NCBI GenBank assembly: GCA_020634455.1
Contig: JACKBQ010000001.1
Location: 930,001-994,000, forward strand
Direction: 5' to 3'
Length of the DNA: 64,000 nt
Origin: Ardenticatenaceae bacterium
Lineage (GTDB): Bacteria; Chloroflexota; Anaerolineae; Promineifilales; Promineifilaceae
This document shows positions 42,472 to 51,658 of the stretch, in pieces. A program made the translations under genes and the position numbers. The notes under the pieces are model-generated. The model had not been told where the DNA came from, did not search any database, and worked only from the letters and a program-made list of their open reading frames with translations. Positions within the stretch are counted from its first letter, which is position 1. Each line of letters begins with the position of its first letter.

Positions 42472-42523
42472 GCACCAATTAGAATTGGACGCCTTGCAGC
42501 GGGAGTGAGGTATAATTCCCGCC

Positions 42524-43372
42524 ATGCGCATTTTAATTACCGGTGGTGCGGGCCAGTTGGGAACCGCGCTGCAAACGGAACTCACCCAACATGAGCTGTT
42601 TCCCATTGATTTGCCTGAGGTAGACATCACCGATCGCGAGGCGTTGTTTGCCAGCGTGGCCGAAACCAAACCCGACCTCATCATCCATTGCGCCGCCTAC
42701 ACTAACGTGGACGGCTGCGCCAAAGACCCGGCGTTGGCCTACAAGGTAAACGGCCTCGGCACGCAAAACGTGGCCCTCGCCTGCCAAAAATTTGGCGCGA
42801 CGATGGTCCATATCAGTACCAACGAGGTGTTTGCCGGGGACAATCCGGCCGGGTACGAAGAGTGGATGCCGTTGAGCGCGGTGAATCCATACGGCCGTTC
42901 CAAAGCCGCCGCCGAAGTGCATGTCAAAAACATCCTGTCGAAGTTCTACATTGTGCGCTTATCCTGGCTTTTTGCCCCTGGGGGCCGCAACTTTATCCAC
43001 GCCATCCTGGATCGCGCCCGCAGCACGGGCCAACTCCGCGTCGTTACGGATGAAATCGGTTGCCCAACTTATTCGGTGGACTTAGCTAAAGCAATCGGTC
43101 AGCTCATCGAGACAGAGCAGTACGGCATCTACCATTTTGTAAACTCTGGTAGCTGCTCCCGCTGGGCGTTTGCCAACGAGATTTTGCAGCTGGCGGGACT
43201 GACCGAGGTGGTGAACACCCCCATTTTAGGCAAAGAATTTAAACGGCCGTCCACGCCCCCACCCTTTGGCACCATCCACAACATTGCGGGCAAAGCGATT
43301 GGCATTGAATTACGGCCGTGGCAAGAGGCATTGGCCGATTACATACAAAATCACGTAACGACCTCGTCGTAA
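42524..43372 (+). CDS. rfbD: dTDP-4-dehydrorhamnose reductase
   Basis: 282 residues of the extended short-chain dehydrogenase family. MRILITGGAGQLGTAL is the NADPH loop, DITDREAL and HCAAYTNVDGCAKDP are the family blocks, and YGRSKAAAE carries the catalytic Tyr-x3-Lys. VRLSWLFAPGG and DEIGCPTYSVDLA are RfbD-specific. It makes dTDP-L-rhamnose for surface glycans, matching the rhamnosyltransferase-like gene at 5572-6483, though rfbA, B and C are not in view. The stop codon TAA lies in a GTAAGGGCG element. Confidence 0.93.
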   Translation: MRILITGGAGQLGTALQTELTQHELFPIDLPEVDITDREALFASVAETKPDLIIHCAAYTNVDGCAKDPALAYKVNGLGTQNVALACQKFGATMVHISTNEVFAGDNPAGYEEWMPLSAVNPYGRSKAAAEVHVKNILSKFYIVRLSWLFAPGGRNFIHAILDRARSTGQLRVVTDEIGCPTYSVDLAKAIGQLIETEQYGIYHFVNSGSCSRWAFANEILQLAGLTEVVNTPILGKEFKRPSTPPPFGTIHNIAGKAIGIELRPWQEALADYIQNHVTTSS

Positions 43373-43396
43373 GGGCGACCCGGCGGGTCGCCCCTT
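43368..43396. repeat. GTAAGGGCGACCC palindromic element
   Basis: GTAAGGGCGACCCG and CGGGTCGCCCCTTC pair around one base. Contains the rfbD stop codon and ends just before the next ribosome site. Confidence 0.7.
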
Positions 43397-43410
43397 CAAA
43401 AGGACATCTG

Positions 43411-45453
43411 ATGACAACTCTTCCTACGCCCCCCATCGCTGCCATCAAACCAAAAGAACTGATTTTGCACGGGCACACCCGCGTTGATAACTATTTCTGG
43501 CTGCGCGAAAAAGAAAATCCCGAAGTGATAGCGTATCTGGACGCCGAAAACCGCTATACCGAAGCGATGATGGCCCACACCCAGCCGCTGCAAGACGAGC
43601 TGTACGAGGAAATGGTTGGCCGCATTCAGGAAACTGACAGCAGCGCGCCCATCAAAAAGGGTGAGTATTACTACTACGACCGCACCGAAGCGGGCCAACA
43701 GTACAAAATCCACTGCCGCAAACACGGCTCGTTGGACGCGCCGGAAGAGATTTTGCTCGATGAAAACGTGCTGGCCGCTGACACCAGCTATTTCAAGCTG
43801 GGCATTTTTGCTGTCAGCCCCGACCAACATCTGCTGGCCTACTCCACCGACACCAGCGGCGGCGAGCGGTACACGCTTGTCGTGAAAAATTTGACCACGG
43901 GCGAAATGCTGGCCGACGCCGTGCCCGACACCTTTTACTCGGTGGAATGGGCCAACGACAACCAGACGCTCTTCTATAACAAGCAAGACGAAACGTGGCG
44001 CAGCTACAAAATCTTCCGGCACACACTGGGCACCAATGCCAACGACGACGTGGAGGTTTACCACGAGCCGGATGAGCTGTTTAGCGTCTACATGCACAAA
44101 ACGCGGGATGATGCGTACATTGTCATCACGTCGCACAGCATGGAAACCACCGAACAGCATTTTCTGAATGCGGACACACCGGATGGTGAACTACTGCTGC
44201 TGGCTCCCCGCAAGCAGGGCTGGCGTTACTTCCTCAACCATCGCCAAGGTGAATTTTTCATTTTGTCCAACGAGGAGGCACGCAACAACAAATTGATGGT
44301 AACGGCCGTTGCCAACCTCCAACCCGAAAACTGGCAAACCTTCATCCCCCACAACCCGGACAAGCTGCTGGAAAACGTGGACGTGTTTGCCGATCATTTG
44401 GTGGTTTACGGCCGTTTCAATGGCCTCCATACCCTCGATATTCACAACTTCAACAGCGACATGCGGCAGCCGATAAAGTTCCCCGAACCGGTCTACGCCA
44501 TCCAAACCAGCGACAATCCGGAATTTGTCACCGACCAACTGCGCTTTGTCTACACCTCGCTCACCACCGCCGACACCACGGTGGAGCTGGACATGAACAC
44601 GCTGGAATGGCACAAAATCAAACAGCTGCCCGTCCTCGGCGGCTACGACCCGGCCAACTACCAGGCAGAACGCACCTTCGCCACCGCGCCCGACGGCACC
44701 CAGGTGCCGATTTCGCTGGTGTACCGCAAAGGGCTGGTGCGCGACGGCAGCAATCCCTGCCTGCTCTACGGCTACGGCTCGTACGGGGCCAGCATGTCCC
44801 CCAGCTTCGACCAGAAGCGGCTCAGCCTGATCGATCGCGGTTTTGTGTATGCGATTGCCCACATTCGCGGCGGCAAGGAAATGGGGCGGCATTGGTACGA
44901 CCAGGGCAAATGGCTGCACAAAAAGAACACCTTCACCGATTTTATCGCCTGTGCGCGGCACCTGGTTGGGGAAAAATATACCAGTAGCGAGAAGTTGGCA
45001 GTGAACGGCCGTTCCGCTGGCGGCTTGCTCATGGGGGCAGTCACGGTAATGGCTCCGGAACTGTTCAAAGTGGTCGTGGCGGGCGTTCCCTTCGTGGATG
45101 TCGTCTCTACCATGCTAGACGAATCCATCCCGCTCACCGTCGGCGAATTTGAAGAGTGGGGCAACCCCAAAGAAGAGGCCTACTACAACTACATGGTCTC
45201 CTACTCCCCCTACGACAACACCACGGCCCAGGCGTACCCCAACATTCTCATCACCGCCGGGCTAAACGATCCGCGCGTGCAATATTGGGAACCCGCCAAA
45301 TGGACCGCCAAGCTCCGCGCCCTCAAGACGGATGATTACTTGCTCCTGCTTAAAACCCACATGGGCGCGGGACACTTTGCCTCAAGCGGCCGTTACGATT
45401 ACCTGCGCGACGTCGCCTTCGAATATGCCTTCATTTTAGAAAACGCCCGGTAG
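43411..45453 (+). CDS. ptrB: Oligopeptidase B-like prolyl oligopeptidase (S9A)
   Basis: About 680 residues: a seven-bladed beta propeller (about 75-400) and an alpha/beta hydrolase domain. The nucleophile block is GRSAGGLLMGAV, the acid NDPRVQYWEPAKW, and the His THMGAGHFASSGRYD. VPFVDVVSTMLDESIPLT and EEWGNP are oligopeptidase B hallmarks. It cuts short peptides after basic residues in the cytoplasm. The stop codon TAG is the first bases of the 174-bp repeat that precedes the transposase. The ATG at 43411 is taken over a longer in-frame start inside rfbD. Confidence 0.93.
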   Translation: MTTLPTPPIAAIKPKELILHGHTRVDNYFWLREKENPEVIAYLDAENRYTEAMMAHTQPLQDELYEEMVGRIQETDSSAPIKKGEYYYYDRTEAGQQYKIHCRKHGSLDAPEEILLDENVLAADTSYFKLGIFAVSPDQHLLAYSTDTSGGERYTLVVKNLTTGEMLADAVPDTFYSVEWANDNQTLFYNKQDETWRSYKIFRHTLGTNANDDVEVYHEPDELFSVYMHKTRDDAYIVITSHSMETTEQHFLNADTPDGELLLLAPRKQGWRYFLNHRQGEFFILSNEEARNNKLMVTAVANLQPENWQTFIPHNPDKLLENVDVFADHLVVYGRFNGLHTLDIHNFNSDMRQPIKFPEPVYAIQTSDNPEFVTDQLRFVYTSLTTADTTVELDMNTLEWHKIKQLPVLGGYDPANYQAERTFATAPDGTQVPISLVYRKGLVRDGSNPCLLYGYGSYGASMSPSFDQKRLSLIDRGFVYAIAHIRGGKEMGRHWYDQGKWLHKKNTFTDFIACARHLVGEKYTSSEKLAVNGRSAGGLLMGAVTVMAPELFKVVVAGVPFVDVVSTMLDESIPLTVGEFEEWGNPKEEAYYNYMVSYSPYDNTTAQAYPNILITAGLNDPRVQYWEPAKWTAKLRALKTDDYLLLLKTHMGAGHFASSGRYDYLRDVAFEYAFILENAR

Positions 45454-45623
45454 GGGCGAGGCGGTTGGCCTCGATCAATTGAGAACCGGCAAAACAACCC
45501 CTCCAACCGCCTCGCCCTGGTTCGCATGGCAAACCAATTTGTCATTGCGGCATTTGGGCGAGGCAGGTGGGGAGATTCTGGTGGCGCAATTTGGGAGATC
45601 GTGGCCACCTGCCTCGCCCCTAC
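45450..45623. repeat. 174-bp REP-like element, left copy
   Basis: Two hairpins: GGGCGAGGCGGTTGG with CCAACCGCCTCGCCC, then GGGCGAGGCAGGTGG with CCACCTGCCTCGCCCC. It is flanked by GTAGGGG and CCCCTAC ends. The right copy (46191-46364) is the same length and nearly identical, in the same orientation, on the other side of the transposase. Confidence 0.85.
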
Positions 45624-45628
45624 GGCCG

Positions 45629-46165
45629 TTACGGAATGTAATTCATTTTGGTGAACAATTTGTCCAGATTGTCACGCTTTTCGGCGTGGCGGATGGGGTT
45701 TTCCTGGATGTAATGGCGAATGGCGTTTAATTCTCGTTCGTTGGGAATGATGCGTTCGTAATAGCCACGCTGCCACACCTGAAAATCGGTTCCGCCCACC
45801 TTCAGCATCGCCTTCACCCGCTTGGCAACCAGCATTTTGTAATTCCCCACAATCGCCCCCACCGAACCGGGTTGCAAGGTGGTAAATCCACGCGGAGCAT
45901 CCTCCGGTGTGGTCAGCCCGATGATGCCATGCGTATGGTCAAACATCAGAATGGATTCATCCAAAACAACGTGTTTGGCATGTTCATGTTGGGGAATGTA
46001 ATCCCAGGCTTGGGTGGCAATCTCGTGCAATTTTGGGTCGGCGAACAGATTTTGGCGGTTATGAGTGCAAATAGTGACAAAATAAAGGCCCGCACTGGCA
46101 TAATCCCACCCTTTCAGGCGAATCGAACGACGGTGATGTTTTTTCGGATCATATTGCTGCGACAT
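45629..46165 (-). CDS. REP-associated tyrosine transposase (IS200-like, RAYT)
   Basis: 178 residues. The HUH pair is in FDHTHGIIGL (family usually 'MPNHVHLI'), the catalytic Tyr in WQRGYYERIIPNE, and YFVTICTHNRQNLF opens the domain. Such proteins are single-copy Y1 transposases thought to spread the REP palindromes beside them. Here the gene sits exactly between two nearly identical 174-bp direct repeats made of paired hairpins, the expected arrangement of a 'REPtron'. It is oriented against ptrB and the kinase gene. The catalytic residues look intact, so it may be active. Confidence 0.92.
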   Translation of the reverse strand: MSQQYDPKKHHRRSIRLKGWDYASAGLYFVTICTHNRQNLFADPKLHEIATQAWDYIPQHEHAKHVVLDESILMFDHTHGIIGLTTPEDAPRGFTTLQPGSVGAIVGNYKMLVAKRVKAMLKVGGTDFQVWQRGYYERIIPNERELNAIRHYIQENPIRHAEKRDNLDKLFTKMNYIP

Positions 46166-46501
46166 GCGCCCATTTTAGTCAACATCATTGGTAGGGGCGA
46201 GGCGGTTGGCCTAAATCAAACGCAAATCGGCAAAACAACCCCTCCAACCGCCTCGCCCTGGTTCACATGGCAAACCAATTTGTCATTGCGGCATTGGGGC
46301 GAGGCAGGTGGGGAGATTCTGGTGGCGCAATTTGGGAGATCGTGGCCACCTGCCTCGCCCCTACGTGATGACAACGGCCGTTCCCCGCCCCCAATGATCT
46401 ATCAAAACAAACCCACATACGTTATACTTTACCCAATACAACATCTATATAAAATTCCCGAACTGCCAGATTCTTTGAAGTACCAAACTGTGGAGACTCT
46501 G
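46166..46501. other. Gap of 336 bases holding the right 174-bp repeat and a promoter region
   Basis: No gene is seen. Besides the repeat (46191-46364) there is one ACGGCCGT octamer and a TTATACTTTA box near 46427 that could be the -10 of the giant kinase gene. Confidence 0.5.
46191..46364. repeat. 174-bp REP-like element, right copy
   Basis: Matches 45450-45623 in length and almost base for base; the main differences are in the first hairpin loop (AAATCAAACGC versus CGATCAATTGA). Confidence 0.85.
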
Positions 46502-49500
46502 ATGAAAAAGGCACAAACACCCCCAAACGAACAAAGTCGTCTGCACGCCCTGTACCAAATCAATATCCTCGATACGCTGCCCGAAAAAGCGTTTGACGAT
46601 GTGGCCCAACTGGCAGCCAGCATCTGCGAAGCGCCCATCGCCCTCGTTACGTTTGTGGGCAGTGAGCGGCAATGGTTCAAGGCCAACATTGGGCTGGACT
46701 TCAACGAGACCAGCCGTTCCATCTCGTTCTGCACCCACGCCATCTTGGAACCGGATGATGTTTTTGTGGTGCCAGATGCGTTGGCAGACGGCCGTTTCGC
46801 CACAAATCCACTCGTCACCAATGCCCCACACATCCGCTTTTACGCCGGTGCGCCGCTGGTCACCGAGGATGGGTTTGCCTTAGGGGCTCTGTGCGTGATG
46901 GATCACCAGCCGCGCCAGCTAACTGACGCCCAACTGGAAGCCCTCCGCGTGCTGCGGCGCGGCATTGTTGCCGAATTGGCGCTGCGCCACACCAAAATAC
47001 GCCTGGCCGAAACCCAGCAGGCGCTGAAAGCCGAAAGCACCCAGCGCCCCCTCGAATTTGCCGACGCGCTGCTAGACAGCCTGCCGGGCATCTTCTACCT
47101 CTACGATGAAAACCGACGCTTTTTGCGCTGGAACAAAAACTTTACCCAGGTAACCGGCTACACCGATGCCGAAATGGCCGAGCGGCATCCACTGGATTTT
47201 TTTACCGGGCCAGACGAAAAATTGCTGGCGCAGCGCATTCAGAAGGTATTTGACCAGGGGGAAGCGAATGTAGAAGCTGATTTTGTGGCCAAAGATGGCA
47301 CCCGAACCCCCTACTTTTTTACTGGCAACAGAGTTGAGCTAGATGGCAAAGCCTGCCTGATGGGGGTCGGCATTGATCTCACCGAGCATAAATTGGCAGA
47401 GGATTCGCTGCGCGAGAAGGAGCGCTTTCTGTCAGCCATTGCCGATACGACTCCCGCCATCGTTTATATCTACGATATGGAAACGCAAAGCAATAGCTAC
47501 ATCAATAATGGTGTGGAAAAACTGCTTGGGTATACACCAACCGAAGTGCAGGCGATGGGGACAGACCTATTTGCTCGGCTCATTCACCCAGATGATTTAA
47601 GCAACGTTATCGCTTTTCAAGATGTAATTGCGGCAGCTGCCGATGAGGACATTTTGGAAGTTACCTATAGGATGCGGCATAAAAATGGCAGTTGGCGGAA
47701 CCTGCACAGCTATGAACGGCCGTTCCACAGAGATGAAGGCGGCTCGCTCAAGCAAAAGATTGGAATCGCCATTGATATGACTGCCATAACCCAGGCCCAG
47801 GAAGCAGTCCGCCAGTCTGAAGCAATGTATGCCGATTTGTATGAAAATGCACCGGACATGTATGCCAGTATTGACGCAGCTACTGGCAAAATCATTCAGT
47901 GCAACCAGACCGTGGAAAAAGTAACCGGTTTTCCCAAAGCAGAAATTATCGGGCGGCACGTATTTGATATGTACCATCCAGATTGTTTGGCAGAGGCAAA
48001 AAAGGCCTTTCAGCAATTCGTGATGGTTGGTGAGGTGCGGAATGCAGAGCTGCAACTGCGTTGTAAAGATGGTAGTCGCCTGGATGTGAGCCTGAACGTA
48101 ACGGCCGTTCGCGACAACAATGGCAAAATTCTGCACAGCCGTTCCGTCTGGCGCGATATCACCCAACGCAAACAAGCCGAAAAAGCCCTCCGTGAATCCG
48201 AGGAAATGTTCGCCAACGCCTTCCAGGTTGGCCCTTCAGCCATGACTATCACCCGCATTGCCGACGGCAAATTCATTAACGTCAATAACTCTTTTCTCAA
48301 TCTGTTTGGCTTTAGTCGCGAAGAGGTCATCAACCACACTTCGACTGAATTAAATATGTGGAGCCCGGAAGAGCGAAAAAAGTTAATCCAAAAGCAAATG
48401 GAGGCGGGTGGCCTACGCAATGCCGAACTCACCGCACTGGCGAAATCCGGCAAACCCATTCACCTGCTGTTTTCCTCGCAGCCAATGGAAATTAGCGGAG
48501 AACAATGTCACCTGACAACCCTGATTGATATCAGTGAGCTGAAGCAAGTTGAGCAGGCGTTAAGCGACAGCCAGGCAGAGTTACAAGCCAGCGTGGATTT
48601 GCTGCAAGCCATTGTGGATAACACTCCAGCCCTGGTGTATGTCTTTGACCGTGAACAACGTACGCTGGTAGCCAATCAAACGCTTGCCCAAATGCTGGGG
48701 CAAACGGCAACAGAGCTGCTGGGCAAGCGGCGGCAAGAATTTATGCCGCTGGAAACGGCCGAAAGCCATGAAGCCAATGATCGACAGGTGATCCAAACGG
48801 GCGTGCCGCAGCAATTTGAAGAGTCCGCTACCCTGGATGGCAAAACCACCACCTTCCTGACCACGAAATTCCCGCTGCACGATGGCAACGGCCGTATCTG
48901 GGGCGTTGGCGGCATTTCCACAAACATTACCGAACGTAAACGGGCCGAGGCAAAAGTGAAGAACCAAGCTCGCCTGCTGGAACTGTCCTATGATGCGATC
49001 CTGGTTTGGGAATTTGATGGCGGCATTGAATTCTGGAATCGGAGCGCGGAAGATTTGTACGGCTTTTCACCGCAGGAAGCGCTGGGGCAGGTCAGCCATC
49101 ACCTGCTGAAAACGCAGCATCCACAAGGGCTTGCCGCTTTTACGCAAGCGCTGCAACGGGATGGAGAATGGATCGGGGAACTGGTCCAGACGCGCTGCGA
49201 CGGCCGTATCATCATCGCCGAAAGCCGCCACCAGATTGTGCATAATGAAGACGGCCGTGTCGTGGTCCTGGAAACAAACCGGGACATCACGGAGCAGGTA
49301 AGGGCACGGAAGAAGCTACGCGAAAGTGAAGCTCGCTACCGGCAGTTGCTAGACGTTTCCCCCATTGGCGTGGCCGTTCACGTAGATGGCAAAATCGTCT
49401 TCACCAACCCGGCCGGGGCCAGGCTGCTGGGTGCGGCCTCCCCAGAAGAGCTGATTGGGCGACCGATTACCGCCATTGTCCATCCAGACAATCTGCCAGC

Positions 49501-51223
49501 CGCCGCAGCGCGTATTAAAAGGATGCTGGCCGGGGAAGAAGGGCTGTATCCGGCCGAAGATCGCTATGTCCGCCTGGATGGTTCAGTCATTCAGGTAGAG
49601 GTCATGGCCGTGCCTCTCACCTTCGAAGGCCAGGCCGGTGTTCAGGTGATGGTCAGCGACATTTCTGAACGCAAACGGATGGAAAAAGAGCTGGAAGTGG
49701 CCCGGAAAATGTTCCAGGAATTGTTTTACCTGAGTCCCATCTCTGGGGTGCTAACCAAAATCCCCGATAGAATCATCGTTGAGGTGAATCCGGCCTTTGA
49801 AGCGCTGACGGGCCACAAACGAGAAGACGTCATGGGTCAATCCGTGCTGAGCTTTGATTTGTGGGCCGATCCGGTAGAACGAAATAAGGTGTTGGTTCAC
49901 CTGCAAGAACACGGCCGTTTGCGCGATTACGAGTTTCAGTTCAAAACAAAAAGCGGTAAAGTTGGGCACGGCCTTTTTTATCAAGAAACATTTGGCCAGG
50001 ACGACCAACAATACACGCTAACCAAGGTCGTAGACATCACCGAAAGCAAAGAAGCAGAATTAAAAATAAAAGCCAGCGAACAACGCTACAGAACCACACT
50101 GGACGCCGCCAACATCGGCATTTGGGATTGGAATTTGCAGACCGATCTCTGGTATGCCACCCCAACCTACTTTTCGATGTTGGGCTACGACCTGGACACA
50201 GATGGACAAAACCGGGAGGTCTGGGGCGGGCGAACCCATCCCGACGACGTCGCCTTCGTTATCCACAAAATGGAAACGGTGCGCGACAATGGCGAACCCG
50301 GCTTCGATATTGAGCTGCGGTTCCGCCACAAAGATGGCACCTATCGCTGGCTAAACAGCATCGGTCATGGCATCGAATTTGACGACAGCGGCAAAACAAC
50401 GCGTATGCTTGGCTTGCAAATTGACATCACCGATCGCAAGCACGCCCAGGAAGAGCTGAAACTGCTAAATGCGGAACTGGAGCAGCGCGTGGTCCAGCGC
50501 ACGGATGAATTGGCCGTCGCCAAGGAGCGTGCCGAAGCGGCCGACCGCCTCAAGTCCGCCTTTTTGGCCACCATGTCCCATGAACTGCGCACGCCGCTCA
50601 ACTCCATCATTGGCTTTACCGGCATTTTGCTGCAAGAGCTGCCCGGCACGCTCAATTCGGAGCAGGCCAAACAGTTAGGCATGGTGCAGGGTAGCGCGCG
50701 CCACCTGCTGGCGCTCATCAACGATGTGCTGGATATTTCCAAAATTGAGGCGGGCCAGCTGGAAGTGGCGCTATCACCGTTTGACATGCGCCAACTGGTA
50801 GAGAAAGTGGGGCAATCGTTCCAGGCAATGGCCGAAAAGAAAGGGTTGCAGCTGACGGTACTGCTGGATCCGGAGGTTGGCCTATTCAACAGCGATTTGC
50901 GCCGAGTGGAACAAATTTTGATCAACCTGGTGAATAATGCTATAAAATTCACGCATCAGGGCAAAGTAGAAATTCGGTGTTGGATTGAAAACGGCCGTCT
51001 GCTCACCCGCGTCTCCGATACCGGCATTGGCATTAAACAACAAGATATAGAGAAACTTTTCCAGCCTTTTCACCAGATTGAAATCGGCCTGGATCGTCGG
51101 GTCGAAGGCACGGGCCTCGGCTTATCCATTTGCCACAAGCTGGCAGACCTGCTGCAAGGTGAGATTTCGGTGGAAAGTGAATGGGGCGTCGGCAGCGTCT
51201 TCACCGTCGCTCTGCCGCTATAG
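46502..51223 (+). CDS. Giant sensor histidine kinase: GAF, nine PAS domains, HisKA, HATPase
   Basis: About 1573 residues, no membrane helix. A GAF domain (residues 20-165) is followed by nine PAS-type repeats, recognisable by their 'pdxxyvxD..G.i...N' cores, for example GIFYLYDENRRFLRWNKNF, AIVYIYDMETQ, DMYASIDAATGKIIQCNQ, and GIWDWNLQTDLWYATPTYF. Then FLATMSHELRTPLNSIIGF (phosphoacceptor His near 1363) and the ATPase with NLVNNAIKFTHQG, SDTGIGIKQQD and GTGLGLSICHK. It lacks a receiver, but the next gene encodes one. GGAGA lies about six bases before the ATG at 46502; the longer in-frame stretch upstream runs through repeat and antisense sequence. Confidence 0.93.
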   Translation: MKKAQTPPNEQSRLHALYQINILDTLPEKAFDDVAQLAASICEAPIALVTFVGSERQWFKANIGLDFNETSRSISFCTHAILEPDDVFVVPDALADGRFATNPLVTNAPHIRFYAGAPLVTEDGFALGALCVMDHQPRQLTDAQLEALRVLRRGIVAELALRHTKIRLAETQQALKAESTQRPLEFADALLDSLPGIFYLYDENRRFLRWNKNFTQVTGYTDAEMAERHPLDFFTGPDEKLLAQRIQKVFDQGEANVEADFVAKDGTRTPYFFTGNRVELDGKACLMGVGIDLTEHKLAEDSLREKERFLSAIADTTPAIVYIYDMETQSNSYINNGVEKLLGYTPTEVQAMGTDLFARLIHPDDLSNVIAFQDVIAAAADEDILEVTYRMRHKNGSWRNLHSYERPFHRDEGGSLKQKIGIAIDMTAITQAQEAVRQSEAMYADLYENAPDMYASIDAATGKIIQCNQTVEKVTGFPKAEIIGRHVFDMYHPDCLAEAKKAFQQFVMVGEVRNAELQLRCKDGSRLDVSLNVTAVRDNNGKILHSRSVWRDITQRKQAEKALRESEEMFANAFQVGPSAMTITRIADGKFINVNNSFLNLFGFSREEVINHTSTELNMWSPEERKKLIQKQMEAGGLRNAELTALAKSGKPIHLLFSSQPMEISGEQCHLTTLIDISELKQVEQALSDSQAELQASVDLLQAIVDNTPALVYVFDREQRTLVANQTLAQMLGQTATELLGKRRQEFMPLETAESHEANDRQVIQTGVPQQFEESATLDGKTTTFLTTKFPLHDGNGRIWGVGGISTNITERKRAEAKVKNQARLLELSYDAILVWEFDGGIEFWNRSAEDLYGFSPQEALGQVSHHLLKTQHPQGLAAFTQALQRDGEWIGELVQTRCDGRIIIAESRHQIVHNEDGRVVVLETNRDITEQVRARKKLRESEARYRQLLDVSPIGVAVHVDGKIVFTNPAGARLLGAASPEELIGRPITAIVHPDNLPAAAARIKRMLAGEEGLYPAEDRYVRLDGSVIQVEVMAVPLTFEGQAGVQVMVSDISERKRMEKELEVARKMFQELFYLSPISGVLTKIPDRIIVEVNPAFEALTGHKREDVMGQSVLSFDLWADPVERNKVLVHLQEHGRLRDYEFQFKTKSGKVGHGLFYQETFGQDDQQYTLTKVVDITESKEAELKIKASEQRYRTTLDAANIGIWDWNLQTDLWYATPTYFSMLGYDLDTDGQNREVWGGRTHPDDVAFVIHKMETVRDNGEPGFDIELRFRHKDGTYRWLNSIGHGIEFDDSGKTTRMLGLQIDITDRKHAQEELKLLNAELEQRVVQRTDELAVAKERAEAADRLKSAFLATMSHELRTPLNSIIGFTGILLQELPGTLNSEQAKQLGMVQGSARHLLALINDVLDISKIEAGQLEVALSPFDMRQLVEKVGQSFQAMAEKKGLQLTVLLDPEVGLFNSDLRRVEQILINLVNNAIKFTHQGKVEIRCWIENGRLLTRVSDTGIGIKQQDIEKLFQPFHQIEIGLDRRVEGTGLGLSICHKLADLLQGEISVESEWGVGSVFTVALPL

Positions 51224-51262
51224 CCAGGCAAATACTGCCTCCTTTTTGAACAGGACAGCCAA

Positions 51263-51658
51263 ATGACAACCAAAATACTGGTCATTGAAGATAACGAACA
51301 AAATCGCTACCTGGTAACCTATTTGCTGGAAGCAAATGGCTACAAGGTAGCAACCGCCAAAGATGGCTACGAGGGCATTGACCTGGCCAACAGCTTGTTG
51401 CCTGGCCTCATTTTGCTGGATATCCAACTGCCAGGGATGGATGGCTATCTGGTAGCCAGGGAGCTGCGCCAAAATCCGGCGTTGGACGATGTGCCCATCG
51501 TCGCGATCACCTCGTATGCTATGGTGGGCGATCGGGAGCGGGTTTTGGCTACGGGTTGTAACGGGTATATTGAAAAACCAATCAACCCGGATACGTTTTT
51601 GGCTGAAGTAGAATCCCATTTACCAGCCGACACCACTACCACCGGAGACAGCTCATGA
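51263..51658 (+). CDS. Single-domain response regulator (CheY/DivK-like)
   Basis: 131 residues with one receiver domain: acidic pocket EDNEQ, phosphoacceptor Asp in ILLDIQLPGMDG (near 53), and Lys in YIEKPIN. No output domain, so it probably passes phosphate on or acts by binding a partner. It lies 39 bases after the giant kinase and overlaps the next kinase gene by four bases (ATGA), so the three should be made together. Confidence 0.93.
   Translation: MTTKILVIEDNEQNRYLVTYLLEANGYKVATAKDGYEGIDLANSLLPGLILLDIQLPGMDGYLVARELRQNPALDDVPIVAITSYAMVGDRERVLATGCNGYIEKPINPDTFLAEVESHLPADTTTTGDSS

Noticed and set aside
45872..46501. In-frame upstream extension of the giant kinase
   Set aside because: It is antisense to the transposase and then runs through the 174-bp repeat; GAF homology and a ribosome site begin at 46502.
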